DNA of 64,000 bases from Irpex lacteus. Taxonomy: Eukaryota > Basidiomycota > Agaricomycetes > Polyporales > Irpicaceae. A model generated the notes under the pieces. The model had not been told where the DNA came from and searched no databases. It saw nothing but the letters and a program-made list of their open reading frames with translations. The stretch spans positions 372,001 to 436,000 of the forward strand of contig MQVO02000022.1 in the NCBI GenBank assembly GCA_001986395.2. Reading direction: 5' to 3'. A program made the translations under genes and the position numbers. Below, piece after piece: positions 11,763-23,382 of the stretch (within the stretch, counting starts at the first letter, position 1; each line of letters opens with the position of its first letter).

Positions 11763-13692
11763 CTAGCCGACATGCAGCTCGACCGCCCACACCCCAAACT
11801 CAGCCTTGCTCGCAGAGACGATCCACAACGACTCCATAAATGCCGCATTCTGAAGGTGCCAGCGTTGACATCCTTGAGTAGGGTTACTTTTCTGGATACG
11901 CGTATCAGGAGGGCCGCGTACAAGGATAGAATCCAAGGAGGGATGACTTACAGCAAGTACTGTGCCCCATATGAGAATCTCTGTGCATATAAGCTGAGCG
12001 AACTCTTGTCGAGTACACAAGTAAGGCAGTAAAATTGTAGGATACGCTGGAATGTATCCTGGCCACTATCGAACCGATCACGTCAAATTTTCTGCGGGTT
12101 ACGGGGTTATAGAGCGTTTGGAACTCACCGTCAACTGCAGAGTGACATCCCTGACACTTGGATCTCTCTTCTCCCTCTCTTCATCAAAGAGCAGCCTGTG
12201 TCCGTCATTAACGGTCCACATGCCTTCCGCAGTTAGTCGGACGGGCACACCTATCTTCTCGCCCAGGCCAAAGCTGACCGCTTCGAGGCATCTGGGCGGG
12301 ATAGGGTTGGCGATTGGAAGCCGACGGACTGAGTATTGCCTGTGAGCACATCGAGTTAGTTACTTGAGATACACCGCCACGAAGGTAAGAGACACGTACC
12401 TGCTATTCTGGTCGTACCGAAGCCACGGATAGACAGTCTCGTGTTGGAAATCCAGCACAGCGGCCATCGGGATTTCGTCATTCGGTGCGAACCTTAACAT
12501 GACCCTTCCATCTCTCTCCTCAGCGGCTTCATAAGCCATCCAGCTCTTATGCTTCTGTTTCCCTATTCTAACGCACTGCCCACCAATTTCTTGACTAACC
12601 TCAATCGCCTTCCTGTCCTGAGGCTTCTTGGCCCTGCCAAACTCGTTCATGTGTTTCGTGCAGGCCTTATGATGCGATTGGGGGACCCAGTCCGGTTTAC
12701 GGTAGACTTGGGAAGCGATAGATTTGCAGATGACATGATGGAGGGTTGCGCAGCTTGCGAGGCCATGTGAGTTGCGTGCGCGTTCGCGTAGGAGATGGTA
12801 GATTTGAAGGGAGGCGAAGGGGAGGTTTTCTTTGGTAATCTTACTCCAGGCCGAGCTCGTAGATGTAGACGTGGGGTTGGAGGGAGCAGGTGTTGGTGTC
12901 AGGGCAGGTGTTGGTGTCAGGGCAGGTGTAGGATAAGAGTAAGCTGGTGGTTCGAGATTCTGAGCTTGCGTCGAAGAAGAGAGAGATGAGAGATGTTGTG
13001 CGGACAGGTTGGGGCTCAGGTATATAGGGTTGGTGGTTTGTGCGTGAAGCATTGATGGCGATGGGACCGGTTGCGTAAAGCCACTTGGGCCCTCGGCGTA
13101 TGAGTACACTGAATTGTCCCAAAAGCCCACTGGGGTCTCGTGCACAGGCGTTCTCGCGGTATTTTGACGGTCGGCCATCGAAGGCGTACGCTGTACGGAA
13201 GGAGCTCTATTTCCAACCGCAGACGGCGTTCGACTTCCCGACATGATAGACACGGTCGGATACACGTCCAAGGAGTGAGATGGCTTTGGGGCTAGGATTG
13301 GTGTGGCACGTGGACGCGGAGAGGGCGCGATGTTAGGACGTTGCCGACCCAGGCCGCCTACAGGACTGGGAGCTAGTGGGTAGCTATCGTCTTGAGTCAA
13401 GTCGATTATGTCTTTCTTGCGAGGAAGCCGTAGAGGCGTATTCACGACGTAGTTCATGACGTGCTCGGTGATAGGACAGCTTGGTAGAGAAATAGTCGCC
13501 TCAATGGGCTATGAAAACATTCATTTGTGAGCGAGAAAGATGGCTTAGGCTGTGAACGCGACATACCATCCTCTCGGCCTGCGTAATAGCCTTGTCGAAC
13601 AAACGGAATGTACTTTCATCCAGATGTGGTACGATGATAGGCTGGACAGTGTGTGGTCGAAGCGAGCTTCGTGTGCTCGGACTCGCCGTCAT
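11763..13692 (-). CDS. Unrecognised protein with a consensus SUMO-interacting motif
   Basis: Minus-strand gene. Exons 13567-13692, 12400-13508 and 12129-12339 join in phase (AERM to PIEAT, QNSR to QYSVRR). The last coding block to the stop at 11763 is less certain: 11763-11993 fits, with an optional in-frame 60-nt intron inside it. The protein is then about 540-558 residues. About 20 residues into exon 2 lies KDIIDLTQDD, a textbook SUMO-interacting motif (hydrophobic core plus acidic flank). A Ser/Pro/Thr-rich region of about 190 residues with a TPTPALTPTPAL repeat follows. The C-terminal half is folded, with conserved-looking blocks (ASCATLHHVICKSIASQVY, VLDFQHETVYPWLRYDQ). I do not recognise this domain. 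A nuclear, SUMO-linked role is inferred from the motif alone. Confidence 0.72.
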
Positions 13693-14733
13693 GATAGATG
13701 GCGCGTGTTTGAAGGGGATGGCTTGAGGCTGGGATGTACGACGAGCGGAATCAAAAGTTGGGTGAACGGGAGAAAGTGAGAGTGGACAATATAGAGCACG
13801 CACCGTGTATATGTATTGGCCGATGGCCATGGTCGGTCTTAGCGATGCACTGACCGGCGACTAGAGCGGCCAGATGAACAGTGGATGGTAATGACGGCCA
13901 GGACACAGAAATGTCCGGAATACGGGAAGGCCTTCGGGAGGACAGCAGATGACGCCCTTTTGTCGATCCCATGGTGCATGCGAAGGCGAGTGGCGCATTC
14001 ACGACGAATGTGTAAATGACTATCAAGAACAATGACCGCGTCGGAGAGTGTGCTAGGCTAGTAGACAACAATGACCCGGGTTGCCTGGTTGATGAGCTGG
14101 AAACAAGGCGGGTTGTTACAAACGTACCTTGTGCAATAATTAACACAGATACTGCTACGCGTGCATGTTGTTAAGCAGGACCCTTAGACAGGGTCTTAAG
14201 GAGCCAACATCGCTGTCCCGCCGTAGGCCAATATTTCCTTGTCTGAGGGCATGCTATGACCTACCGTTGCTTAGAGCATTTCTGAGCTCTTGTAGCCGTG
14301 TATCATAGGAGCTTCGAGAGGACCCCACTCCCCAATATGTTTTATTACTTACGTGTTGCTCGCATGAAACAGCTTGAAGGTTGTGGTCAACGGCCAATGC
14401 ATTTCGAGGCCAACTTCGGAAGATCGACGTACCTTTACCTGACTTTGCTGGAAATCATCAATTCCTGTATTCCGCCAACCATCCTAATATCTCTCAGATC
14501 GGGCTTTGACAGGTATTCAAAAGCTAGGTAAATTGTGCGAACTTGAACCAACTCAAGGTTGTGGTCGTGGTTGCCGGCAAAGTAGGCTTTCAGCGAACCC
14601 AGATGCCTCTGGCCATGGGCGTTTGATCCAGACCCGCCACCATGACCACCTGTATTCGGCCTCGCGTCGCTCACCTTCTTACCCATAACCTTCACCTCGC
14701 TGCTGGACAACGAACAAGAACACCTCTCTGACA
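13693..14733. other. Intergenic stretch, no supported gene
   Basis: About 1 kb between the SIM-protein gene and the Erv2-like gene. A minus-strand open frame ending at 14435 has an ATG at 14686, only 47 bp from the Erv2 start, but no recognisable domain, so I did not call it. Promoters of both flanking genes must lie here. Confidence 0.5.
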
Positions 14734-15825
14734 ATGATATCGCGATTTAGCAAAGCATTTCTTTTCATCATACTAGGGCTCGTGCGTGTTCAAGACACAT
14801 TCCGCTAGCTGAATACGCCTACTCATCCAACGACCCGTCTTATCCGCTCTTCTACAAATTGGTTCCGAATTGTTACTAATTAATGAACATGCACGCATTC
14901 AAAACTCAAGTTTCTCATTGCTTCTCTAGCAATGCTACACCCACCATCGCGAGCGTATATTGATCCTTGGACAGGGGAGTTATTCGGCGAAGGTGGGGTG
15001 GAAAAGGATCTGAGGGTACCGGGGTCAAAGGGAAGTAATCCGGAGAGTGCCCACGGAGAAGTGATTATGACCAAGCTGGGGAATGCCACTGCCAAGTACG
15101 TCTATTCCTCATAAACATTGGGGGCAGTGTGTGCTGAGTACGCTCAATGGGACGTAGGGCTGAGTTGGGACGGGCTACTTGGAAATTGCTGTACGTACCA
15201 ATGCACCGAGCTCCACGCGTTCTGATATATGTCATCCAACTACAGACATACCATGACATTGCGATACCCCGAGGCAAGCGCAGAGTCCTCTCTGGAACTA
15301 CTTACAACGCCCAGGACTTACATTACTCCCTTTCAGCAACCGACGCAGGACCAGCGAGACGCCCTCGATAGCTACTTCCATCTATTCTCCCGGCTGTACC
15401 CATGTGGAGAATGCGCGGCTGAGTTCCAGCTTCTGCTTAAGAAGTACCCACCCCAGGTACGCTTGTCTAACTTTCGTTCCACGACTGAAATGTTTGACAT
15501 TCCTTGAAAGACATCGTCGAGGAGATCGGCAGCGACGTGGTACGTCTCCATAACATGGTTTTCGTGACCATGGCATGTGTGCTCAACTTTGTGAGATTCC
15601 AGGCTATGCTTTGTACACAATCAAGTCAATGCTCGCCTCCACAAGCCCGAATTCGATTGTGCCAACCTCGATTCAACATATGATTGTGGTTGCGGAGACG
15701 AGCCCATCGGTTCATCCACACTCGCAAAAACTGATGCGGACGTACATGATCTAGATCGAGAAGGAGAGTTCGACAATGGGAGAGATGGTGTTACCGGCGT
15801 TGGCGTAATAAAAGGAGGAAGGTAG
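14734..15825 (+). CDS. ERV2: Erv2-like FAD-linked sulfhydryl oxidase
   Basis: Makes disulfides using FAD and oxygen. Erv2-type enzymes act in the ER lumen, and the single N-terminal anchor here favours Erv2 over mitochondrial Erv1. Six exons (14734-14781, 14911-15095, 15158-15190, 15246-15456, 15511-15539, 15603-15825) join to 242 residues. Exons 1 and 2 together make one hydrophobic helix (AFLFIILGL then FLIASLAML), which supports that junction. The ERV/ALR domain, roughly residues 75-190, has WKLLHTMTLRYPE (FAD/helix 1), YFHLFSRLYPCGECAAEF with the CxxC redox centre, and the VHNQVNARLHKPEFDC block near the FAD. A TYDCGCGD segment resembles the extra Cys pair of fungal Erv2. The tail is polar. 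No retention signal is evident. Confidence 0.92.
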
Positions 15826-17114
15826 CTCAGTACTTACAGCTATAGCTCCAGGCCGGTAAGATTGTCGATCTATAATCCATAACCAATGCATCTTCTTCGA
15901 ATTCTAACTTACCCCGTGCAAGGAGCGACACTGTCGTCCGTGTGCACGTGCCTGTCAAAACCGTCAGTGGATCGAAGTTGAGTAAGTACTAGTCAGCCTC
16001 AAATCAGGATTCTTGATTCAATATTCAACGTTTCAACGAGGAATCTCCGCCACGTACGGCTTGTTTCAAATGGATCTTTCACTGCAAATCTGCAGCATAC
16101 TCGTCTCGCAGTTTGTTGTAGTGCCTCGTGATGATGCAGTTCTACGTATTTGGCAGGTAACGGAAGTTATATTAAAGGTACCAGTATTAGACGATCATGG
16201 TATATACTTAGTCTCCCTGAGGCGGAGTAGATAAGTTTAACCTTCGGGGCTCGGGATCTCGTGTCTGACTCAGGCGGTATCAACTATTATATTCGGTAGT
16301 ACCATCGTCCCAAAGTATGTAACACCGCCTGGCGGTTGAGCGCTGAATTGAATCGTCTTCTGCTCACTCTCAAGAGATCGGGGTTCGTGCCCACCACCAA
16401 GACTTAGGGAAAACCTAGCGCGATAGTAGTGACACTTTGCAATTTATAATAGTAATACGAGCTCGAGCTGATGCTGGGTGCTCGTTCCAGGGACAGAGGA
16501 TCCGACAGAATTTGGAACGTCGGCTTATTAGCGCTGTCGCCCCATCAGCACCAAGAGTACTGATAACACTCGGACGTCAACGTTTTGTACGGGTCGAGCT
16601 GAATGCTTCAAGTTGAAGATCGAAGAGTACTTACACTACTTAATTACAGTGCAGTAACACCGTAGCCTCCCAGATGACCGCTACCACATAATTTAGAGCA
16701 ACGAGCAATGCATGTCACTGGTGTACCTCAACAGCCGCCACTGACTGTCACTGGCTACCTAATCCAGGACAGTGAAATCCAGTGGCATTCAACATCTATC
16801 GGCAACAGGTAGTAATTATCGTCGGAGATACTCCGACAAGCTCCGATGACTCTCAGTGGTGGCAGTTTCACTGTCACACTTCCCATGTCCGGGTGTATTA
16901 GGCGGAAAGGTGAAGTTACAAATCAGGTGGATGCCTTTTAAGGTAAATCTACTAGTTGGGCCTAATAACACCTCCTTCTTGCAATTGGCGCCACTGCATT
17001 TTTCACAAAGTCTATAAGTATCAGTGGCACCTGCAGGGCCATGAGACCCTGCGACGGTCCAGTGTATCATGTATCTCAGCCCTCCTGTGGATTAGCAGGC
17101 CTGCATTTGAAGTC
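15826..17114. other. Intergenic stretch with weak repeat-like features
   Basis: No coding gene is supported. A perfect inverted repeat CTTCAAGTTGAAG lies at 16606-16618, related to the motif near the 28-31 kb gene family. Around 16325-16395 there is a tRNA-like B-box (GGTTCGTGCCC) without a convincing cloverleaf. Between 16720 and 16880, CACTGG/CCAGTG-like words recur in both orientations, perhaps a decayed miniature element. Confidence 0.45.
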
Positions 17115-18481
17115 ATGCGGCGGGGTCACCCCCAACTCCTTCCTTCCCCAGCAACTTCGTCGATGCAAGAGAATAGTCACCTCGAAGCTCCGCCATCAAG
17201 CATTCACCCTCATCGCTTATACACATATCCTCTCGTCATCGTCGTCGACGGTGCAACGGTAGCAGCATCCCTGTTTTGTGCCTCTCTCACATACATCTAC
17301 AAGAATGTTGTCCTGTTCTCCCTGCCTCCAATCTACCAGGGATATTTGGGCAATCATCACCATCGAACATCTAGACTCGGAAGACGTTACGAATATGACT
17401 CGAAAGCATGGAACCGAGTTGTCTCCTGGACCGCGAGCGTGTGCTACACTACCACAGTATGCACACTGGGTTGTCTACAGTGCGCCACGTTCATACTAGT
17501 ATGTTTACGTTTCGATTCATCTGACACCTATTGATGATATAGGAATACTCTACCTGTGGCTTACAACAATAGCACCATGGCCGTCGCGTTTGGTTACATC
17601 ACGGCGGCCATAAGCATTGGTGGCCTGCTGAGTGCCATCATCATCGCCGTGTTCATGCGACTAGCCGAAGCTCACAACCGCAAAGTAACTATACTTACTG
17701 TGAGTTCAACATGATTTGTTTATTTCCCTTTCCATAAATCGGTGGGATAACAAGCGATACCCTAATTCCCAGGCCGGTATTGACGACCAGGAGCGGGAAT
17801 GGCGAGTCCAGCACATCGCACTCGTCCTTTCCGTTCCTCCTTGCTCCCTCATATGGTACGTTTCTGGGTTCTCACTTCTATGTGAATATCCTCTTGTTTG
17901 TATTTTGCTCACGGAAGCGACACAGGTCTCTAATCTTCATCGTGGCTGCCATGATATTCTTCCCTGGCGAGGCCCAGATGCATACCATCCATCTGTCGGC
18001 ACACAAGAACCTTCGCGAGGGTCATCTAGTAGATGTTCGCTGCGCAAATCCCTCTCTGACAGACGCCCCTACGAACGACCAACCATCTTCCCTACCACCC
18101 GCTGCTCTCATGCTGGTGTTGACAGTGGCTGCATTGGTGATCCTGCACTTGTTCTTCATCCTTCGAACAATTACCCGCCTCATCAACACCAAATCCGACT
18201 CAACGTACAAAGCAGACAACCGAGACTCATCCCAACGAGTGCGCCCGAATGCTGGGACTTTAGGGCGAGCCCAAGCGTCCTGTAGTGATCGCGACTCCTC
18301 CAGCCGTAGTACCTCGGAATCCGAATGTGGACAAGGCTCTGGAGATAGCACAGAATCCGACATCGGTCTTCAACTGAATCTCCCAGGCTCTTTGGTGCGG
18401 CGGAGGCGTCGTGCTCTAAAGCCACCTAATATGAGGAGCATTCGAAGGAAAGGTGTGGTGCCCATATTTTGCGCAACGTAA
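17115..18481 (+). CDS. Multi-spanning membrane protein, unknown function, one unresolved exon junction
   Basis: Likely exons are 17115-17498, 17543-17699, 17773-17855 and 17926-18481. The last three splice in phase. The product would have about five membrane helices: TYPLVIVVDGATVAASL, WTASVCYTTTVCTLGCLQC, FGYITAAISIGGLLSAIIIA, a helix rebuilt across the third junction (SLIW to SLIFIVAAMIFF), and ALMLVLTVAALVILHLFF. A Ser/Arg-rich cytoplasmic-type tail of about 100 residues follows. The exon 1/exon 2 junction does not keep phase. Exon 1 ends in phase 0 at GTATGT, but the hydrophobic frame of exon 2 starts one base after the AG. This means a missed splice variant, a one-base consensus error, or decay. 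The start could also be the ATG at 17163. No family recognised; overall layout recalls small fungal plasma-membrane proteins. Confidence 0.6.
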
Positions 18482-19080
18482 ACAATCTCAATTTGAATAT
18501 TCTAGCGAGTGACCGTTGATCGACGCGCGGGATGTCTGCGGGTGGACGAGAAATCCATTCTAAGGTTCGAAGGGATAGTGGCTGGTTCACGAGCGTGGTC
18601 GCGGATCTTCGCATACCATGGACATTTAGGGTTATAGGATATTGACTGAACCAGGACTGTTTTGCATCTGCTTTCGTGCTATCGACTGTATGTACGTTTC
18701 TTTGTAGATTTCCTACGTGTTCGCTTTCGAGCTATCCTCTCCGCACAACATGTACCTTCAGGTTGGAACGAACGTTTACCTTCCGATGGGATCATATTCA
18801 TCGCTCCGTGCAAAAAAGCGAAGAGTTATCTGTGTATGTATATTGCAACTAATGCACGAGAGCTAAAGACGATAAAAGCAAATGAAACCATAGTACAACG
18901 CGGAACACCTCAACCAGCACTAACACTAGAAGCTAGGAGGGATCACCGACGTGAGACAAACACAATGTGTAGAGAAAGATAGCACAACGACGATGGTATG
19001 ATCATGACGGAGCGACAGGTATGCGTGATAAAGATAGGTCCATGCACCTCCAATCCGATTCCCCAGACAACATCTCACAC
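18482..19080. other. Intergenic region between convergent genes
   Basis: About 600 bp between the 3' ends of the membrane-protein gene (plus) and the subtilisin gene (minus). It presumably holds both 3' UTRs. No RNA gene or repeat recognised. Confidence 0.5.
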
Positions 19081-20710
19081 TTAAGCAGTGGCGTTGTTGA
19101 AGATCAACAAGTTGACCGTCTGCGCGGGCAAGTCAGCGAGAGCATCGGCTGTCGAGAGCGCGAGCAACGCCTTCTTGAGCTGCTTAGGCGACAGCGTCGC
19201 GGGCTCCTTGGGAGTGGGAGCGACCTCCTCGACGAAGCTGGGTGATGGAAGGAAGGTGGTCATCCAGCTTGGGAGGGCGGCGTGTGCGACAGCGTAGACG
19301 TTGGTGAACGATGAAGGGACGGCGAGAAGCGAGAACGAAGGGACGAGATCGGGGGCAACGTCGGGGTTGAAGGTGGCCGAGGGGTAGAGCGAGAGAAGGT
19401 AGGCAAGGAGACCGGCGGTGTGAGGGGAAGCCATGGAGGTGCCCGACATGGTGGTCGTGGCGTACTTGCTACCGATGTAGGTGGACTTGATCGAAAGACC
19501 TGGAGGTAAACGTAAGTATAGATTCACAGAAAGGATACAATCCCAAACTTACCAGGAGCAAAGACATCGACACACTTTCCGTAGTTGGAGAAGTACGCGC
19601 GCTCATCACCAACGGTGGAGGCACCGACGGTCACAGCGTTCTCGGCGGCAGCCGGAGAGTAGTTGCACGCATCCCTGTTATCGTTACCGGCAGCGACGGC
19701 GAAGTGAAGGCCCTCATCGACGGCGGCGTTGACGGCCTGGTCGAGAGCACGAGACTTGCCACCGCCCAAGCTCATGTTGGCGACGGAACCCTTGTGGCTA
19801 GTCTTTCCGGTGGCGGCGAACTCGGCCTTGGCAGCAGCAGCCTTAGCCTTAGCCGTGTCCGAGGCATAGAGAACGCCAGCAACGACGTCGCTCATGGTGC
19901 CGCTTCCGTTCGAACCGAGCACCTTGACAGCGATCACGTGAGCCGCCTTAGCGATGCCGTACTTGGCGGAGGCGATGGTACCAGCGCAGTGAGTACCGTG
20001 GCCGTTACCATCCTGGTCAACGTCGTTCTGGGGAATGGTCTTGCCCCAAGACGCACGGCCCTCGAACTCGACGTGTTCAGTGTTGATACCGGTGTCAATA
20101 ACATACACGTCGACACCCTCGCCACCGCGCTTGTCGTAGAGATACTTGGTGAACGTGCCCAAAGTGAGCTTCGCTCTGTGGCTCACGCGAGCGAGACCCT
20201 ACATCACGATCGGAAGGTCAGCAACGTGATACAGAAGCCCCTGAAAATGTGATAACATACCCAAGGAGCACCGTTCTGGGTAGCTTGGCTGCTGTCGCCA
20301 CCCGCCACAGCAATATCGAGGGTGCGAACCATCTGGTCACGCTCGACATAATCAACCTCCGGCATCTGCCTGATAGCATCGACGACGCCCTCGGTGAAAG
20401 TGCCAGCGTATCCCTTGACATGTGAGTCATAGACGTGTCGGAGACCCGCCGCGTCATCACCCGCGAAGTCACTGCTCGCGTGAACGCTCGAAACGAAGTT
20501 CATGTGGTTGGCGAGGAGAGCAGTGTTGACATTGGGCTTCAACATGACAATGTACGAGTTGTTGACGGTGCCATGGGGGTGCTCCTCGATGAACAAGGGG
20601 GCAACCGCTAGCGGTGAACCGGCGCGTGGCAACGCATGGGGATCTGTAGAGAGCGGGGATGCCGATGCGGTGAGCGCGACGGCGAGCACAACGAAAGTAA
20701 AGGAACGCAT
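19081..20710 (-). CDS. Secreted subtilisin-like serine protease (S8A, proteinase K type)
   Basis: Three exons (20261-20710, 19553-20198, 19081-19499) join to 504 residues. A signal peptide (MRSFTFVVLAVALTASAS) is followed by an inhibitor-I9-type propeptide (NSYIVMLKPNV to VDYVERDQMV). The catalytic domain carries Asp in VYVIDTGINTEH, His in GNGHGTHCAGTIAS, oxyanion Asn in FAVAAGNDN and Ser in MSGTSMASPHTAG, so all active residues are present. The C-terminal 110 residues extend beyond the usual proteinase K core and include an Ala/Leu/Pro-rich segment. The protease would be secreted or vacuolar and activated by removal of the propeptide. The gene is GC-rich and well preserved, with strong codon bias compared with its neighbours, which suggests high expression. 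Exon phases all agree. Confidence 0.94.
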
Positions 20711-23382
20711 GGTGAAGGTCGTCGTGGTCGTCGTCGTTCGAGGGTGAACGACAAAGGTGGAGGAGAGAGAGGATGCGCTGCCGCAGCTCCCAGATAAGCG
20801 GTGGCTGTTTGCCTATGTTTGGCTCCGCGTCGGGTCATTGCTAATTGCGAGCGGAGCGAGCAAACATTGACTTACACGTGAATCTGCCTGGGGCTGGTGG
20901 TTTGACACTTCTTGGCGTCTATTTCGTCGTTCGCAAGCGCTTAATTCTGTTGCTCGTATCGGCTTAACTCTATGTTATACACCGACTTTCAGTCTCTTTT
21001 TGCATCTCAGGTTGCTGCCAGTAGGTTAATGCATTATATTTTAATTTCCTGATTTTTTCTAGTCACGTTCAATATGCTTTTCAGAGAGTGCAGCGGTCAG
21101 CCGCATAGCTCGAGGCCGCGCGTCCTGTCCGTCACGTCACCAGCTGCTGTTGTCACGGAGAGTAACGTATGTTACTTACTACTGGTTCGATGCGCACTGT
21201 CACGGTGCAGTCCAAGATATGCATTCACAAGACTTCAAGTGAACGACCAATCTGAGGCACAAGGATAGAAGCCGTCCATGAGCCTACGATGAAGAACTGA
21301 TCCAGCTGCTGCACCCCGAGGCTATGAGCCGCTGTCAAGCTCCCAATTTACAGGCTGGGCTCGGCGGTCAATACATATTGAAAGTGAACATTGCATTGAA
21401 TACTCATACTACGGGTGTAACTATAGGTGCGAAAAATGCTGTCCGAGCATGACTTAATAGGCTGGTACGCTGTGCCTGCCTGACTCGTCGAGTCAGCCGT
21501 ATAGTCAGCCATGGCTATAACGACATTGCACATATGTGCTCGCAGTCACGGTAAGTAACTGCGCCGTTCAAACAGCCTGCAGCCCACAGATGGGCCTCGA
21601 AGTTTTGCCCTCGAAGCCGTCATTGCGACTCAGGCAACTTGCAAGTCTGCACCACCCAAGTACCTGTCATCATAGACACGAGATCCTCACCGTCGAAAGT
21701 TGAACTTGTTTACTCTGCTTTAGTTAAGTATTACTTTCTATACTGTGCGACTTATCTGTGATAAGTATAACAGACTGCGTTGTCATTCTTCGCCAATATA
21801 GACACGTACTGCTAGAAGTGTAAACTGTGATGTTTCTCATTTTGAAGTCGATCGGCTTCGACAAGGGCGCCGGGGAGACCACCAGTACTTTTGTATTGGT
21901 CCTGCCATTGAAGGTCATGCATAGGTTGGAATTAATCTCCTACATTCACTGAAGCTGTACTGTTACGAAAACACGAGGGCCATAAGTATTACTCAGCAGC
22001 GCCGAGTAGTTATATCAATCATGTCAAGTCTCACAGTTGAATGGTACTACTGCTTACACCTAGGCACGGAGATCTCATTTGGACAACGAGAATGCTGAAA
22101 GCTTGATACCTTCTGTTTCAAGGTGCTCACGTCGATGCTGGCTGACAATTCGCACGCCCGACGCAACTGAGACTCCTCGCTCCGCTCGCATACCCGGTAC
22201 GTACCGGATCCATATTAGCCGCCTGTGCTGGCGTGCCAACCCCAGTTTCCAGCCACTGCCCATATATGGAACCCTCCCGCTCTGCAGCGTCTTCTTTGCA
22301 CCGGTCCCTTATCACGCATGTCTGCCCCAGGGCACGAGAAGGGTGCTGCTGTGCTTTACAGCCTGTATGCTGTATACAAGGAAATCCAGGATTTCTGGCA
22401 AGGAAGTCGTAATACGAGTCAAGGGCACGCATCTTACCCAATCACGCGGGACAATTGCACATACTTGTGTGGCCACTTGCTCTCTGCCGCTCTGCCGGCG
22501 GCACCGGGAGGATAGATAAGAGCACGAAGCCCATCTCCACGTATCGCTTTATCAAGGAGAGAAGGTGGCTGATGTCGCTGAATCTACAACATACTTGCAT
22601 TGGACTACCGAGCACTCCTTATTACCCAGCTATATTAATTGCGAACCAGGCAGACAACTTCGCTCGATCGAACAGTCGTCAGGCACAAGGAGGGCCGAAT
22701 AAGGCAATCACATCCTTGGTGGCGTTTAGCGCCAACGTCAGCGTCGTTGTGATTCTTGATTCGAACTTCTTTCCTTTCAACTATTCCTTACTTGCTGGGT
22801 TATAAGCAGTATGCGGCCTGAGACTTTGCTACTACAACTACTGGCACAACGAGTGTTAATCAGGCGGTATTTCAATAGCTATATCCGCATTAAATCAAGA
22901 ATTGCAATAGGGGATCGACATGAAGCCCACATGGCCGCAACTTGAGTGAAGCTCAGTATAAGTAGGCATCCACGTTGTAATTGTAGTCTTTGATGCCAGT
23001 AGTTAGAGTCATAGCTCTCTAGAGAAAAGCTCCTCACTAGCAGACCTGGCACCAATTGACTCAGTTTGTGCAATAGCAGTACGGCTCCGAGAGTGTAAGA
23101 ATGACACTTATTTGAGTCACTCATATCCCACTGACTCCAGTTCTGAGTACGAAGGCACATATGTTAATGTTGTATATTGCGATCCCATTGTCCTTCAAGT
23201 TCGCCACCATAACTTCTATCGGCCTGATCGACACGGCGTGAGAAACGTCGGAGTTAGTTTTTGAGCTATCATACTTTTGTCCTCATACCATCATCTCGGT
23301 TGTTAATAGCACTGGTATATAAACTCATGCACCCCGCAATGCAACTCTTGAGCGACTTTATCTCCTTGGTACATCACATCGT
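20711..23382. other. Gene-poor stretch of 2.7 kb
   Basis: Only short open frames without motifs or splice continuity. Immediately after 20711 lies the subtilisin promoter. I find no transposase remnant, tRNA or CRISPR-like repeat. The last 70 bp hold the kinesin TATA box. Confidence 0.55.
23316..23323 (+). promoter_or_regulatory. TATA box of the kinesin gene
   Basis: TATATAAA ends 59 bp before the ATG at 23383. Spacing suits a core promoter with a short 5' UTR. Confidence 0.55.

Noticed and set aside
14435..14686. Minus-strand open frame with ATG at 14686, head-to-head with the Erv2-like gene
   Set aside because: Only 47 bp from the Erv2 start codon, no recognised domain and no convincing following exon; could be real but is not supported.
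16325..16400. tRNA-like segment with a B-box resembling GGTTCGTGCCC
   Set aside because: The T-loop lacks the conserved A, and I could not fold D-arm and acceptor stem into a cloverleaf.
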